Shown here piece after piece: positions 30,842 to 39,603 of a DNA stretch of 64,000 nucleotides (position 1 is the stretch's first letter; the number at the start of each line of letters is the position of its first letter). The DNA comes from an uncultured Oscillibacter sp. Lineage in GTDB: Bacteria; Bacillota; Clostridia; Oscillospirales; Oscillospiraceae. Where the stretch lies: contig CAMNRF010000001.1 in NCBI GenBank assembly GCA_946551795.1, positions 62,001 to 126,000 on the forward strand, given 5' to 3'. The notes below the pieces were generated by a model. It made no database searches and was not told where the DNA came from. It saw only the letters and a program-made list of their open reading frames with translations. Made by a program: the position numbers and the translations under genes.

Positions 30842-31510
30842 GTGTTTGAAACCGTCCTTGGCGCCCTGACCATGGGCTTTCTCCAAACGCTGAAACTGTT
30901 TGCCGTTACCCTGATCGGGGCCATTCCCCTGGGACTGGTGGTCTCTTTCGGCTCCATGAGCCGCTTCACCCCCCTGCGGTGGCTGACCCGGACCGTGGTG
31001 TGGGTGATCCGCGGAACGCCGCTGATGCTCCAGCTGCTGATCATCTTCTTCATCCCCGGCCAATGGATGGGCTCCAGCCCCTGGCCCAGCGGGGAGTCCG
31101 GCCGCTTTCTGGCCGCCGCCATTGCCTTTATCATCAACTACGCCTGCTACTTCTCCGAGATCTACCGGGGGGGCATCCAGAGCGTCCCGGTGGGACAGCA
31201 GGAGGCCGGCCTGGTGCTGGGCATGACCAAACGCCAGATTTTCTTCAAGGTGACGCTGCTGCAGATGATCAAGCGCATCGTCCCCCCCATGTCCAACGAG
31301 ATCATCACCCTGGTGAAGGACACCTCCATCGCCCGCATCATCTCCCTCCAGGAGGTCATCTGGGCGGGGTACGCCTTTTTGAAGGGCTCCCACGGGTACT
31401 CCGGACTGACCTGGCCCCTGTTCTTCACCGGCGTATACTACCTGGTGTTCAACGGCGGGCTGACTCTGCTCTTCGGCTGGGTGGAGAAGAAGCTGGACTA
31501 TTTCAAGTGA
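30842..31510 (+). CDS. Amino-acid ABC transporter permease
   Basis: 222 residues, HisM/GlnP-type permease with an N-terminal helix (LTMGFLQTLKLFAVTLIG), the loop VIRGTPLMLQLLIIFF, the FxxAAIAFIINYACYFSEIYRGG signature and the EAA-like segment QEAGLVLGMTKRQIFFKVTLLQ. Starts with GTG behind GAGGTGGGAG. About five membrane helices. Second gene of the importer unit. Confidence 0.94.
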   Translation: MFETVLGALTMGFLQTLKLFAVTLIGAIPLGLVVSFGSMSRFTPLRWLTRTVVWVIRGTPLMLQLLIIFFIPGQWMGSSPWPSGESGRFLAAAIAFIINYACYFSEIYRGGIQSVPVGQQEAGLVLGMTKRQIFFKVTLLQMIKRIVPPMSNEIITLVKDTSIARIISLQEVIWAGYAFLKGSHGYSGLTWPLFFTGVYYLVFNGGLTLLFGWVEKKLDYFK

Positions 31511-31524
31511 GGGGGCGCGGTTAT

Positions 31525-32292
31525 ATGTCTATTTTGGAAGTACATCACATCGAAAAGCACTTTGGCGCCACCCATGTGCTGGAGGACATCAGCTTTTCCC
31601 TGGAGCAGGGCCAGGCGCTGGCCATCATCGGCTCCTCCGGCAGCGGCAAAACCACCCTTCTGCGGTGCCTGAATTTTCTGGAGGTCCCGGACCAGGGACG
31701 CATCCTGGTGAATGGTGAGACCCTCTTCGACGCCGCGGACCCCGCGACGCAGCTGGAGAGCGAGATCCGGAAAAAGCGCCTCCACTTTGGTCTGGTATTT
31801 CAGAACTTCAACCTCTTCCCTCAGTACACGGCGCTGCAGAATGTCACCCTGGCCCGGGAGCTGCTGGCCAGGGAGCAGGGCGGCGAGAGCCGGGAGCATA
31901 TCCTGGAGGCCGGCAAAGAGCTGCTGGCTCAGATGGGCCTCGCGGACCGTGCCGGCCACTATCCCCACCAGCTCTCCGGCGGACAGCAGCAGCGGGTAGC
32001 TATTGCAAGGGCATTAGCTTTACAGCCGGACATCCTCTGCTTCGACGAGCCCACCTCCGCTCTGGACCCGGAGCTCACCGGCGAGGTCCTGCGGGTCATC
32101 CGAGGACTGGCGGAAAAGAAGACCACGATGATTATTGTCACCCACGAGATGGCCTTTGCCCGAGATGTGGCGGACCAGGTCATCTTCATGGACGGCGGTA
32201 TCATCGTGGAGCAGGGTGACCCCCGTCAGGTCATTGAGCACCCCCGGGAGGAGCGGACCCGGCAGTTCCTGTCCCGGTATGAGGAAGGCTGA
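31525..32292 (+). CDS. Amino-acid ABC transporter ATP-binding protein
   Basis: 255 residues: Walker A GSSGSGKTTLL, Q-loop VFQNFNLFPQ, signature LSGGQQQRVAIARAL, Walker B DILCFDEPTSALD and switch His in IIVTHEMAFA. GlnQ/ArtP-type subunit that powers the importer. Starts 14 bp after the permease with GAGGGGG upstream. Closely linked to the next gene, whose ribosome-binding site overlaps its stop. Confidence 0.95.
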   Translation: MSILEVHHIEKHFGATHVLEDISFSLEQGQALAIIGSSGSGKTTLLRCLNFLEVPDQGRILVNGETLFDAADPATQLESEIRKKRLHFGLVFQNFNLFPQYTALQNVTLARELLAREQGGESREHILEAGKELLAQMGLADRAGHYPHQLSGGQQQRVAIARALALQPDILCFDEPTSALDPELTGEVLRVIRGLAEKKTTMIIVTHEMAFARDVADQVIFMDGGIIVEQGDPRQVIEHPREERTRQFLSRYEEG

Positions 32293-32293
32293 C

Positions 32294-32770
32294 ATGGATG
32301 CGCTGAGGCTCACCAGCCCCGCCTTTGAGGAGGGCTGTCCCATTCCCAAGCGGCACACCGGCTTCGGGGAGGACCTCTCCCCTGCCATGCACTTGTCCGG
32401 TCTCGGCCGGGAAGCCGTCTCCCTGGCCCTGATTCTGGAGGACTTGGATGTCCCCTTTTGCAGGACCTGCTGCCACTGGCTGATCTGGAACCTGCCGCCC
32501 ATGGCGGAGATCCCGGAGGGGATTCCCCACGGCCCGTCGGTCCTGTCTCTGAGAAATGCCGCACAGGGTGTTGGATACGGCCGCCACCGCTACCGCGGGC
32601 CCTGCCCTCCGCCGTTTCTGCGCGGGGCACACCGGTATGTTTTTCGGGCCTATGCCCTGGACTGCAAGCTGGACCTTCCGCCCACTGCCCGCCGGCGGGC
32701 ACTTTTGAAGGCCATGTCCGGACACATTTTACAGGAGGCTTCCCTCGCCGGGACCTTCCAAAGGCCCTAA
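32294..32770 (+). CDS. YbhB/YbcL family PEBP-like protein
   Basis: 158 residues with PEBP (Raf kinase inhibitor-like) landmarks: SLALILEDLDVPFCRTCCHWLIWNLPP (the DPD...H-type ligand pocket with HWLIWNLP) and YRGPCPPPFLRGAHRYVFRAYALD (GPCPP...H.Y). The ligand and function of bacterial members are mostly unknown. ATG 32294 is preceded by GAGGAAGG, which overlaps the ATPase stop, so it belongs to the transporter unit. The terminator follows. Confidence 0.88.
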   Translation: MDALRLTSPAFEEGCPIPKRHTGFGEDLSPAMHLSGLGREAVSLALILEDLDVPFCRTCCHWLIWNLPPMAEIPEGIPHGPSVLSLRNAAQGVGYGRHRYRGPCPPPFLRGAHRYVFRAYALDCKLDLPPTARRRALLKAMSGHILQEASLAGTFQRP

Positions 32771-32776
32771 ATCGAA

Positions 32777-32817
32777 AAAGAGCGTGGAGCGCACCGTGAG
32801 GCGTCTCCACGCTCTTT
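32777..32817. terminator. Bidirectional terminator
   Basis: A 13-bp stem (32777-32789 with 32805-32817). On the minus strand TTTTT follows, ending the SPOCS/LysM gene; on the plus strand it ends the PEBP gene. Confidence 0.85.
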
Positions 32818-32819
32818 GA

Positions 32820-34358
32820 TTATGTCCGCTTTCTGGGAATCAGCAGCAGCTTTTCCCGGGGGATGTCCTGCTCCGTCTCCAGCTGGTTGGCCGACAGGAT
32901 GGTGGGGATGGTAGTGTTGTACTTCTTCGCCAGATCCCAGGCGGTCTCCTGCTTTCCAAGGCACCGCAGCACCAGGGACGGCGCTCCGCTGAGGTCCTTG
33001 GCGGACTCCGTGTCCAGCTTGGCGGAGGAGATGCAGATCTTCTTCACCCTGGCCGTGGCCTCCACCCGGAAATCCACCGGGAAGCGCACCTCGATCCCCC
33101 GGTCGCCCAGAGTGCCCTGCACCTCCTCAGCGCAGACGGCCCGGGCAACGATCCGGCAGTCCTCCGGCAGATCCAGCTGACAGGCCACGTCGATGCACCG
33201 CTCCGCCACCAGCGGCACACCGCCCTCGTCCAGATACAGTGCCTGAACGGAGGCCCCGGTCCGCAGGGTGACCCCCTCTCCCTCCCGGCTGACAGACACC
33301 GGACCGCAGCTGACCGACAGGGACAGAATGGACTCCGCCACCACGCCGATCTCCAGGACCTCCCGGACAGTCTGCCGGCGGACCATGGTCTCACAGAAGC
33401 TGGTCAGGTTCAGCGGGGCGGCCTCATAGGTCATGTCGTAGGCGGTGGAATAGAGGTCGTTCAGCACCGTGACCTCCTCCTCCACCCGCAGAAGGGCCAC
33501 GGCGTGGAAATACAGCGTCACCGCGATCTGGCGGCCCTCGTCATCCGCGCCGTCGATCTGGAAGTCTGTCCCGGTGAGCTGCAGCTGCACGGAGGCCGCG
33601 GCTCCCTCCGACGCGCCCTCCATCTCCATGATCTGGGAGAAGGGCAGCTCCGCAGAGGAGGTACAGCAGCGGCCCTCCGCCGTGCGGTAGAGCAGGGTGA
33701 CGCTGAACATCCCCTTGAAGACCAGCTTGCTGCCCACCACCTTCGCCTCGGTAACCGTGCCGCACACCCGGCTGGTCAGCAGCTCCGCCGCCCCCTCCCG
33801 GCCGGGAGAGAGATTCATCTCCTCTGAAAAGGTATAATCCTTTTCAGCAATGTGGGTCAGCAGAATGGCGTGCTGCTGCTCCTGCCGCTTCTCCACACAC
33901 AGCTCCGGCTCCGCCTCCACATCCGCGCAGAAGTCCAGCGGTGCCCGCTGATAGCCGGTGAGGCGTGTCACCAGCTTGCAGTGGGTGAAGACCTTCCTGG
34001 GATTCAGCATCCGGGTCTCCAGAAACTCCGACTCCGTCTCCGCCGTCAAATATGTACAGCCCGCCAGGAGGCGGTTGTCGCTCTCCACGGTGAAGGGAAT
34101 GGCAAATTCCAGTGTGCGGATACCGCTCTCCCCATCCGGCGTGTACAGCACCGTCACCCGGATGGTGCCGGATACTTCCGCCTTTCCGTCCCGCAGCTCC
34201 CGGCTGTGGAGGAAAACCTTTCCCTCCGTCTCAATGATTCGCGCGATGTCCGGGCAGTAGTCCGGCACAATGGTCTCCGTCGTCTCCTCCTGGGTCAGCG
34301 CCAGCTCCCCGCCCACCTCATAGGCGTCCAGACCGGCTCTTTTCAATTCCAGCTCCAT
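32820..34358 (-). CDS. SPOCS (DUF3794) and LysM domain protein, probable spore-coat component
   Basis: 512 residues, cytoplasmic (no signal peptide). It contains repeated SPOCS/DUF3794 beta modules (TTETIVPDYCPDIARIIETE near residue 30; others around 170-270 and 300-440) and a C-terminal LysM domain (about 457-508; CLGKQETAWDLAKKYNTTIP, ENQLE-like ANQLETEQDIPREKLLLIP). Such proteins (SipL in C. difficile) bind SpoIVA and organise the coat. A SigE-like promoter lies 37-65 bp upstream, which fits mother-cell expression; spoVM is next upstream. Confidence 0.9.
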   Translation of the reverse strand: MELELKRAGLDAYEVGGELALTQEETTETIVPDYCPDIARIIETEGKVFLHSRELRDGKAEVSGTIRVTVLYTPDGESGIRTLEFAIPFTVESDNRLLAGCTYLTAETESEFLETRMLNPRKVFTHCKLVTRLTGYQRAPLDFCADVEAEPELCVEKRQEQQHAILLTHIAEKDYTFSEEMNLSPGREGAAELLTSRVCGTVTEAKVVGSKLVFKGMFSVTLLYRTAEGRCCTSSAELPFSQIMEMEGASEGAAASVQLQLTGTDFQIDGADDEGRQIAVTLYFHAVALLRVEEEVTVLNDLYSTAYDMTYEAAPLNLTSFCETMVRRQTVREVLEIGVVAESILSLSVSCGPVSVSREGEGVTLRTGASVQALYLDEGGVPLVAERCIDVACQLDLPEDCRIVARAVCAEEVQGTLGDRGIEVRFPVDFRVEATARVKKICISSAKLDTESAKDLSGAPSLVLRCLGKQETAWDLAKKYNTTIPTILSANQLETEQDIPREKLLLIPRKRT

Positions 34359-34394
34359 ATTGGCAGTCCTTCCTTTCCCGGCAGTTCATGTCCC

Positions 34395-34423
34395 AGTCTA
34401 TGAGCCGCCGGAATCGTTTATGC
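34395..34423 (-). promoter_or_regulatory. SigE-like promoter of the SPOCS/LysM gene
   Basis: On the minus strand GCATAAA (34417-34423), 14-bp spacer, CATAGACT (34395-34402), close in sequence to the box before spoIVA. Confidence 0.55.
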
Positions 34424-34450
34424 CATCTTTCAAAGGACAGACCGCATCCC

Positions 34451-34525
34451 TCAGTCCTTGATCTTGAACAGCCTGCGCAGGATGCCCCGCAGGGCCTTGG
34501 GGGATTTCCAGACAACAATGTTCAT
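34451..34525 (-). CDS. spoVM: Stage V sporulation protein M, SpoVM (24 residues)
   Basis: A 24-residue peptide beginning MNIVVWKSPKALRGILRRLF. SpoVM of Bacillus (26 residues) is an amphipathic helix that binds the curved forespore membrane and anchors SpoIVA; the pattern here (hydrophobic N-terminus, KxPK, GILR, basic C-terminus) matches. AAGGAG lies 7 bases before ATG 34525; the ATG at 34531 is only one base from it and is unlikely. The gene sits between a small membrane protein and the SipL-like gene, in keeping with joint coat anchoring. Confidence 0.85.
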   Translation of the reverse strand: MNIVVWKSPKALRGILRRLFKIKD

Positions 34526-34539
34526 ATCCATACTCCTTT

Positions 34540-34698
34540 CTACCGCTTGCAGCAGGCAAGGCCGCAGGCGATCAGCACACAGGCCACCAGGAACATCAGC
34601 GCACCCACAGGAAAAATCGCCGCGATCAAAATCCCGGCCCCCAGCGCCACCGCGAAAACGCCGATGAACCAGCCTCCTCCCGGCCCTTGATTGCACAC
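34540..34698 (-). CDS. Small membrane protein upstream of spoVM
   Basis: 52 residues from GTG 34698 (GGAGAGGGGG site 8-12 bases upstream); longer in-frame starts have no site. Gly-rich N-terminus (MCNQGPGGGW) followed by two helices of about 16 residues (FIGVFAVALGAGILIAAIF and MFLVACVLIACGLACC). It ends 14 bp before the spoVM start, so it is probably co-transcribed. Similar small membrane genes next to spoVM occur in Clostridia, but no function is known to me. Confidence 0.6.
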   Translation of the reverse strand: MCNQGPGGGWFIGVFAVALGAGILIAAIFPVGALMFLVACVLIACGLACCKR

Positions 34699-34853
34699 AG
34701 GTCCTGCCCCCTCTCCTGATATGGTCAGCAAATTTGGAAAACACCCAGTTGGTACCTCTCGGTTATCCGCTGTTAAAGAGTTCCTTCTGATACTTTTCAA
34801 ATTTGCTGGCTATCACAGTATATCCATGGAGATTGTCCCAGGTGCGGGAGTAT

Positions 34854-34892
34854 AAAAAAAACCGCCGGAGATTTGATCTTCAGGCGGTTTTT
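34854..34892. terminator. Terminator at the end of the rsgA unit
   Basis: A stem of AAAACCGCC with GGCGGTTTT continued by GGAGAT with ATCTTC (one G.T), 3-nt loop. On the minus strand it ends in a run of eight T (34853-34860). The rest of 34699-34934 holds no gene I can see. Confidence 0.88.
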
Positions 34893-34934
34893 AAAGGTTG
34901 CAATATAATAATTATTTTACTCAATATAATGGAA

Positions 34935-35831
34935 TCACTTTTTTTCCTTCCGCGCCTGCCAATCCTGGAGTGGTTTCAGCTCCTCATAGAGCCGCAGATA
35001 GCTTCTGTGGCGGCTCCTCTGAATCTTTCCCTGCTCCAGGGCCTCCAAAACGGCGCAGCCCTTCTCCCTGGTGTGGCTGCATCCCACAAAGCGGCACTTG
35101 CCGAGGTACGGCCCAAACTCCAAAAAAGTCTCCGGCAGGCGGTCTTTCAGCTCCAGGTTCAGCTCCTCCGTCTCGAAGGAGGAAAAGCCCGGGGAGTCCA
35201 CCACCTCGGCCCCGCAGCTGAGCTTATAGAGCTCCACATGGCGGGTGGTGTGGCGGCCCCGTCCCAGGGCCTGGCTGACCTCCCCCACCTGAATGTGGAA
35301 GGCCGGGTCCAGGGCGTTCAAAATGCTGGATTTTCCCACGCCGGAATTCCCTGTAAAGGCAGAGAGCTTTCCAGCGATCAGAGCCTTCAAATCCTCCAAT
35401 CCCTCCCCGGTCTCCGCGCTGACGCGGAGGGTTGGAAAACCGGCGGCCCGGTAGATCCCGTATAATTCATCCGCCCGGTCCAGATCGCATTTGTTCAGGA
35501 GGACCACCACCCGGCACCCTTTCAGCGCCGCGATGGCCGCCACCCGGTCAATGAGGTACGGGTCCGTCCTGGGAATGGCGGCAGAGGCGATAACCACCAG
35601 CTGGTCGATATTGGCCACGGCGGGCCGGGTAAAGGTGTTCCTTCTGGGGAGGATCTGCTCCACGAATCCCTCCCCATTGCCCAGCTCCCGCACCTCCACC
35701 CGGTCCCCCACCAGGGGGGAGATCCCGTCTCTGCGGAATTTTCCCCTGGCACGGCAGGTGAGGATCTGTTCGCCGGCATCCACATAATAGAAGCCGCTGA
35801 GGGCCTTCTGAATCCGTCCCTCCGTCATCAT
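34935..35831 (-). CDS. rsgA: Small ribosomal subunit biogenesis GTPase RsgA
   Basis: 298 residues. Circularly permuted GTPase: OB-fold, then G4 LLNKCDLD before G1 TGNSGVGKSSIL, then VDSPGFSSFE, and a zinc domain (CRFVGCSHTREKGCAV). Checks maturation of the 30S subunit and responds to (p)ppGpp in other bacteria. ATG 35831 overlaps the prkC stop by four bases. Last gene of the very long minus-strand unit. The prpC-prkC-rsgA order is the Firmicutes standard. Confidence 0.96.
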   Translation of the reverse strand: MMTEGRIQKALSGFYYVDAGEQILTCRARGKFRRDGISPLVGDRVEVRELGNGEGFVEQILPRRNTFTRPAVANIDQLVVIASAAIPRTDPYLIDRVAAIAALKGCRVVVLLNKCDLDRADELYGIYRAAGFPTLRVSAETGEGLEDLKALIAGKLSAFTGNSGVGKSSILNALDPAFHIQVGEVSQALGRGRHTTRHVELYKLSCGAEVVDSPGFSSFETEELNLELKDRLPETFLEFGPYLGKCRFVGCSHTREKGCAVLEALEQGKIQRSRHRSYLRLYEELKPLQDWQARKEKK

Positions 35832-37807
35832 GAGCCGAACGTGATGTCCTCATCCTGCTTGATCTCGCCATCGATATAGACGGTCACATGGTGGACCGCT
35901 CCGATCCCCTCCAGAAGGCGGAAATAGCTGCCGGGACGGCAGTCCACATACTCATTCAGCAGACACTCCTCATCCTGGAAAATCTGGAGCAGGGCGCTGT
36001 CCCGGTCCGTGGGCAGGGACACCGTCAAAGGATAGGTCATGAGGTCGCCCGATCCGTCCTCCGGACCGCTGCTGACCACCACGTTGACCTTGGTGCCTGG
36101 GGCAACTTCGGCCTCGTTGGCGGGGTCCTGGCGGATAATCAGTCCCGCCCGTACCTCCGTGCTGGCCTCGGGTGTGACCTCACCGAGGTCCAGGCCGCAG
36201 GCCTGGAGCAGCGACTTCGCCAGATCCGTTTCAATACCCGTCACGGAGATCACAGAAACCGGTTGAGGTCCCTTGCTGAGAACCACCCGGACCGTATCTC
36301 CGTCCTTCAAAACCGAGCCCTCGGCGGGCTCAAAGGAGATCACATGGCCCTCGGTCACCTCGTCGTTGAACTCCCTCTCCCCTTCCTCGATGGTCAGATT
36401 GAACTCCTCCTTCAGATCCTGCATCATTACCGTGACCTCCGCCATGGAGCGGTCCTTCAGGTTCAGCATGGTTCCGGTCTTCTGGCCGGCGCTGATCCAG
36501 ACACGGATCTCCAGGCTGTCGCCTTTGCGGGTATCTCCCGCCGCCGGCTCCTGTTTGGCGATCTCTCCCGGGGCGTAGTCGTTGGAATAGACGGCCTCGT
36601 CCTGCTTTTTAATGGTAAAAATTCCCTTGACCTCCGGCAGTTCGGCGGCGGTCTCCAGGGTCTCACCCAGCACACTGGGCACGGTATAGTGCTCCGGCGC
36701 CACCGGCTGGAAGGAGCTCAGGATCGAGCGGAACAGCACCCCCGCCAGGGCCAGGGCCAGCACACAGGCCACCACGATCAACGCCACCCGGCCCTTGCTG
36801 ACGCCGGGCTCCGGCGGATCGTAGTCGGCGTAATCCCGCCGGCGCTCCCGCTCCCGGACCGGAGTGGAGCGGTGGGAAACCGCGATGCTGCCGCCGTGGG
36901 ACCCGCCGGTCCGCACTTTCATGGTGGGCTCATCCACCTCCTCGGGCCGCAGGTCCTTCATCTCGAAATCCAGGTTGGTATCGGGGTTCTTGCGGAAGGC
37001 CTCCAAATCCAGAATCATCTCCTCCGCGGAGCTGTACCGGCGGTCGATGTCCGGGGCCATGGCCTTCATGCAGATCAGCTCCAGCTGCTCCGGAATCTCC
37101 GGGTTGACCTCCCGGGGGGCCAGGGGGATGGAGCTCAGGTGCTGAATGGCCACGGACACGGCGGAGTCCCCCTCAAAGGGCAGCCGCCCCGCCAGCATCT
37201 CGTAGAGCACCACGCCGGCGGAATAGATGTCGCTGCGGGCGTCGGTCCGGTCGCCCCGGGCCTGCTCTGGCGAGATATAGTGGACGGAGCCCAGGGCCTC
37301 CTGGGTCAGGGTCTGGGCGGAGTTCTCCAGGCACGCGATGCCGAAGTCGGCCACCTTCACACTGCCGTCCCGCAGGACCATGATGTTCTGGGGCTTGATG
37401 TCCCGGTGGACAATGCCCCGGCTGTGGGCATGGGAGAGGCCCCGCATGATCTGGGTGATGAAGTGCAGAGACTCCCGCCAGTTGAGATGGCCCCGCTTCT
37501 CCATATACTGCTTGAGCGTGATGCCGTCAATCAGCTCCATGACGATATACTCGATGTCGCCGCCCTTGGACACGTCGTAGACGGACACGATATTGGGGTG
37601 GGACAGCTGGGCAACGGCCTGGGACTCCGCGTTGAAGCGGCGGCGGAAATCCGCATCCTGGGCCAGGTCGCTCTTTAAGATCTTGATGGCCACCAGGCGG
37701 TTCAGCCGGTGGCACTTGGCCTTGTAGACCACCGCCATGCCGCCCATGCCGATCCGCTCTAAAATCTCGTAGCGGTTATCCAGCATTCTTCCGATGTACT
37801 GATCCAT
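35828..37807 (-). CDS. prkC: Ser/Thr protein kinase PrkC with three PASTA domains
   Basis: 659 residues. Kinase domain (about 10-270): GMGGMAVVYKA, AIKILK, HRDIKPQN, DFGIACLE, SPEQA. Juxtamembrane linker, one helix (about 345-362; VALIVVACVLALALAGVLF), then three PASTA repeats (about 372-585) that sense muropeptides/lipid II, and an extra C-terminal beta segment (about 588-659) that is not PASTA. Controls cell-wall and germination processes. Overlaps rsgA by four bases; its phosphatase prpC is 15 bp upstream. Confidence 0.96.
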   Translation of the reverse strand: MDQYIGRMLDNRYEILERIGMGGMAVVYKAKCHRLNRLVAIKILKSDLAQDADFRRRFNAESQAVAQLSHPNIVSVYDVSKGGDIEYIVMELIDGITLKQYMEKRGHLNWRESLHFITQIMRGLSHAHSRGIVHRDIKPQNIMVLRDGSVKVADFGIACLENSAQTLTQEALGSVHYISPEQARGDRTDARSDIYSAGVVLYEMLAGRLPFEGDSAVSVAIQHLSSIPLAPREVNPEIPEQLELICMKAMAPDIDRRYSSAEEMILDLEAFRKNPDTNLDFEMKDLRPEEVDEPTMKVRTGGSHGGSIAVSHRSTPVRERERRRDYADYDPPEPGVSKGRVALIVVACVLALALAGVLFRSILSSFQPVAPEHYTVPSVLGETLETAAELPEVKGIFTIKKQDEAVYSNDYAPGEIAKQEPAAGDTRKGDSLEIRVWISAGQKTGTMLNLKDRSMAEVTVMMQDLKEEFNLTIEEGEREFNDEVTEGHVISFEPAEGSVLKDGDTVRVVLSKGPQPVSVISVTGIETDLAKSLLQACGLDLGEVTPEASTEVRAGLIIRQDPANEAEVAPGTKVNVVVSSGPEDGSGDLMTYPLTVSLPTDRDSALLQIFQDEECLLNEYVDCRPGSYFRLLEGIGAVHHVTVYIDGEIKQDEDITFGS

Positions 37808-37822
37808 ACGTCTCCCCCTCTC

Positions 37823-38563
37823 TTACAGCACTTGCAGCAGCACGGCCGTCACGTTGTCCGGCGCGCCGTGCTCCTTGGCGATCTGAAACAGCCGCTCCAG
37901 AGACTGCTCCAGATCCTCGCCCCGGAGGATCTCGGAGAGCATCTCCTGGTCGGTGACGGTGTTGACCAGACCGTCGCTGCAAAGCAGCAGAAATTCCCCC
38001 GCAGCCAGGGGGCAGATGTACCCGTCGCACTCGGCGTCGATGTCCGGGCCCAAGGCCCGGGTGATGAGGTTCCGGTTGGGGTGGCGGCGGGCCTCCTCGG
38101 CGGTGATGTCCCCCCGCTCCACCATGCTCTGCACCAGGGAGTGGTCCCGGGTGACCCGGGTGATCTCCCCGCCGGCGATGTGGTAGGCCCGGCTGTCCCC
38201 CACGTTGGTGATGACCGCCCCGCCCTCATAGACCACGGCGGAGACCAGTGTGGTTCCCATGCCGCTGTACTCCGGCGACTCCCCGGCGGCGGCGCGGATG
38301 GCCTTGTTGGCCAGGGAGACGGCGTAGGACGACGCCTCCCGCAGCTGCTCCGGGTCCATGGAGGCGGAGAGCACCTTCTCCAGCTCCTCCAGATAGGTGG
38401 TGACGGCGATGCGGCTGGCCAGCTTTCCGCCGGCGGCGCCGCCCATGCCGTCACAGACCACGCAGATGGTGTGGCCGGAATCGGTCTCCTGCCTCACCGC
38501 GTAGGCGTCCTGGTTCTCCTTTCGGACCAGGCCCACGTCGGTGATGCCCTGTACTCGAATCAT
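37823..38563 (-). CDS. prpC: PP2C-type Ser/Thr phosphatase PrpC
   Basis: 246 residues: VRKENQDAY, VVCDGMGGAAGGKLAS, VVYEGGAVITNVGDSRAYHI, SDGLVNTVTDQE and APDNVTAVLL give the PP2C metal-binding Asp residues. Dephosphorylates PrkC targets. Its start overlaps rlmN by four bases (ATGA), and prkC follows directly. The length is typical. Confidence 0.96.
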   Translation of the reverse strand: MIRVQGITDVGLVRKENQDAYAVRQETDSGHTICVVCDGMGGAAGGKLASRIAVTTYLEELEKVLSASMDPEQLREASSYAVSLANKAIRAAAGESPEYSGMGTTLVSAVVYEGGAVITNVGDSRAYHIAGGEITRVTRDHSLVQSMVERGDITAEEARRHPNRNLITRALGPDIDAECDGYICPLAAGEFLLLCSDGLVNTVTDQEMLSEILRGEDLEQSLERLFQIAKEHGAPDNVTAVLLQVL

Positions 38564-39603
38564 TGGGAATCCTCCCCTTTCTGTGCTTCTTCCATCGCCT
38601 TCCGGCGGAGCTGTCCGCAGGAGGCGTCTATATCTCCGCCCAGACTCCGCCGCACGGTGGCGGTGAGACCGTGGGATTCCAGACGCTTTTGAAAGGCCGC
38701 CAGATGCCTGGAGGGCCTCCAGGGGCTCTCCGCCACGTCGTTCAGCGGGATCAGGTTCACGTGGCCGGGCATCCCCCGGAGCTTTTGGGCAATGAGGTCC
38801 GCCTGCCAGTCGTAGTCGTTGACGCCGTCGATCATGGCGTACTCAAAGGAGATCCGCCGCCCGGTCTTTCGGAAATAGTCGTGGCAGGCGTCAAACAGCT
38901 CCTCCACGTCATAGGCCCGGTTCACCGGCATGATCCTGGAGCGGGTCTCGCTGTCCGGCGCATGGAGGGAGACCGACAGCGTCAATTGCAGCTCCAGCTC
39001 CGCCAGGCGCCGGATGCCGGGTACCAGCCCGCAGGTGGACAGGGAGATGTGCCGCATCCCGATGTTCAGCCCGTCGGGGTGGTTCACCAGCTCCAGAAAA
39101 CGCAGCACCGCGTCCAGATTGTCCAGCGGCTCGCCGATGCCCATCAGCACGATGTTGGAGACCGTCTCCCCGGAGTCCAGCTGAGTGAAGATCACCTGGT
39201 CCAATATCTCGGCGGGCGTCAGGTCCCGCACCTTTCCCGCGATGGTGGAGGCACAGAAGGCGCAGCCCATCCGGCAGCCCACCTGGGTGGAGACGCACAC
39301 GGTATTGCCGTGGCGGTAGCGCATGAGGACGGACTCCACGCAATTGCCGTCCGCCAGCTCCCAGAGGTATTTGACGGTGCCGTCCAGCCGGGAGACCTGC
39401 TTGCGGGCAACCCTCGGCGCGGCAAGGGGATCGGTCTGGGCCAGCTTCTCCCGGAGGCTCTTGGGGACATTTCCCATCTCCTCATAGGATTGTATCCCCT
39501 TATGCAGCCAGGTAAACACCTGCTTTCCCCGAAAGGCGGGCTCCCCCATGGATTGCAGAGCCGCCGTCAGCTCCTGGAGGGTCATTGATTTCAGCTCGTT
39601 CAT
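38560..39603 (-). CDS. rlmN: 23S rRNA/tRNA (adenine-2-C2)-methyltransferase RlmN
   Basis: 347 residues, radical-SAM enzyme: the iron-sulfur motif GCRMGCAFCASTIAG (CxxxCxxC), NIVLMGIGEPLDN, and the acceptor Cys region near the C-terminus (GGDIDASCGQLR). Methylates A2503 of 23S rRNA and A37 of tRNAs. ATG 39603 overlaps the rsmB stop by four bases; longer in-frame starts lie inside rsmB. The length is typical. Confidence 0.96.
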   Translation of the reverse strand: MNELKSMTLQELTAALQSMGEPAFRGKQVFTWLHKGIQSYEEMGNVPKSLREKLAQTDPLAAPRVARKQVSRLDGTVKYLWELADGNCVESVLMRYRHGNTVCVSTQVGCRMGCAFCASTIAGKVRDLTPAEILDQVIFTQLDSGETVSNIVLMGIGEPLDNLDAVLRFLELVNHPDGLNIGMRHISLSTCGLVPGIRRLAELELQLTLSVSLHAPDSETRSRIMPVNRAYDVEELFDACHDYFRKTGRRISFEYAMIDGVNDYDWQADLIAQKLRGMPGHVNLIPLNDVAESPWRPSRHLAAFQKRLESHGLTATVRRSLGGDIDASCGQLRRKAMEEAQKGEDSQ

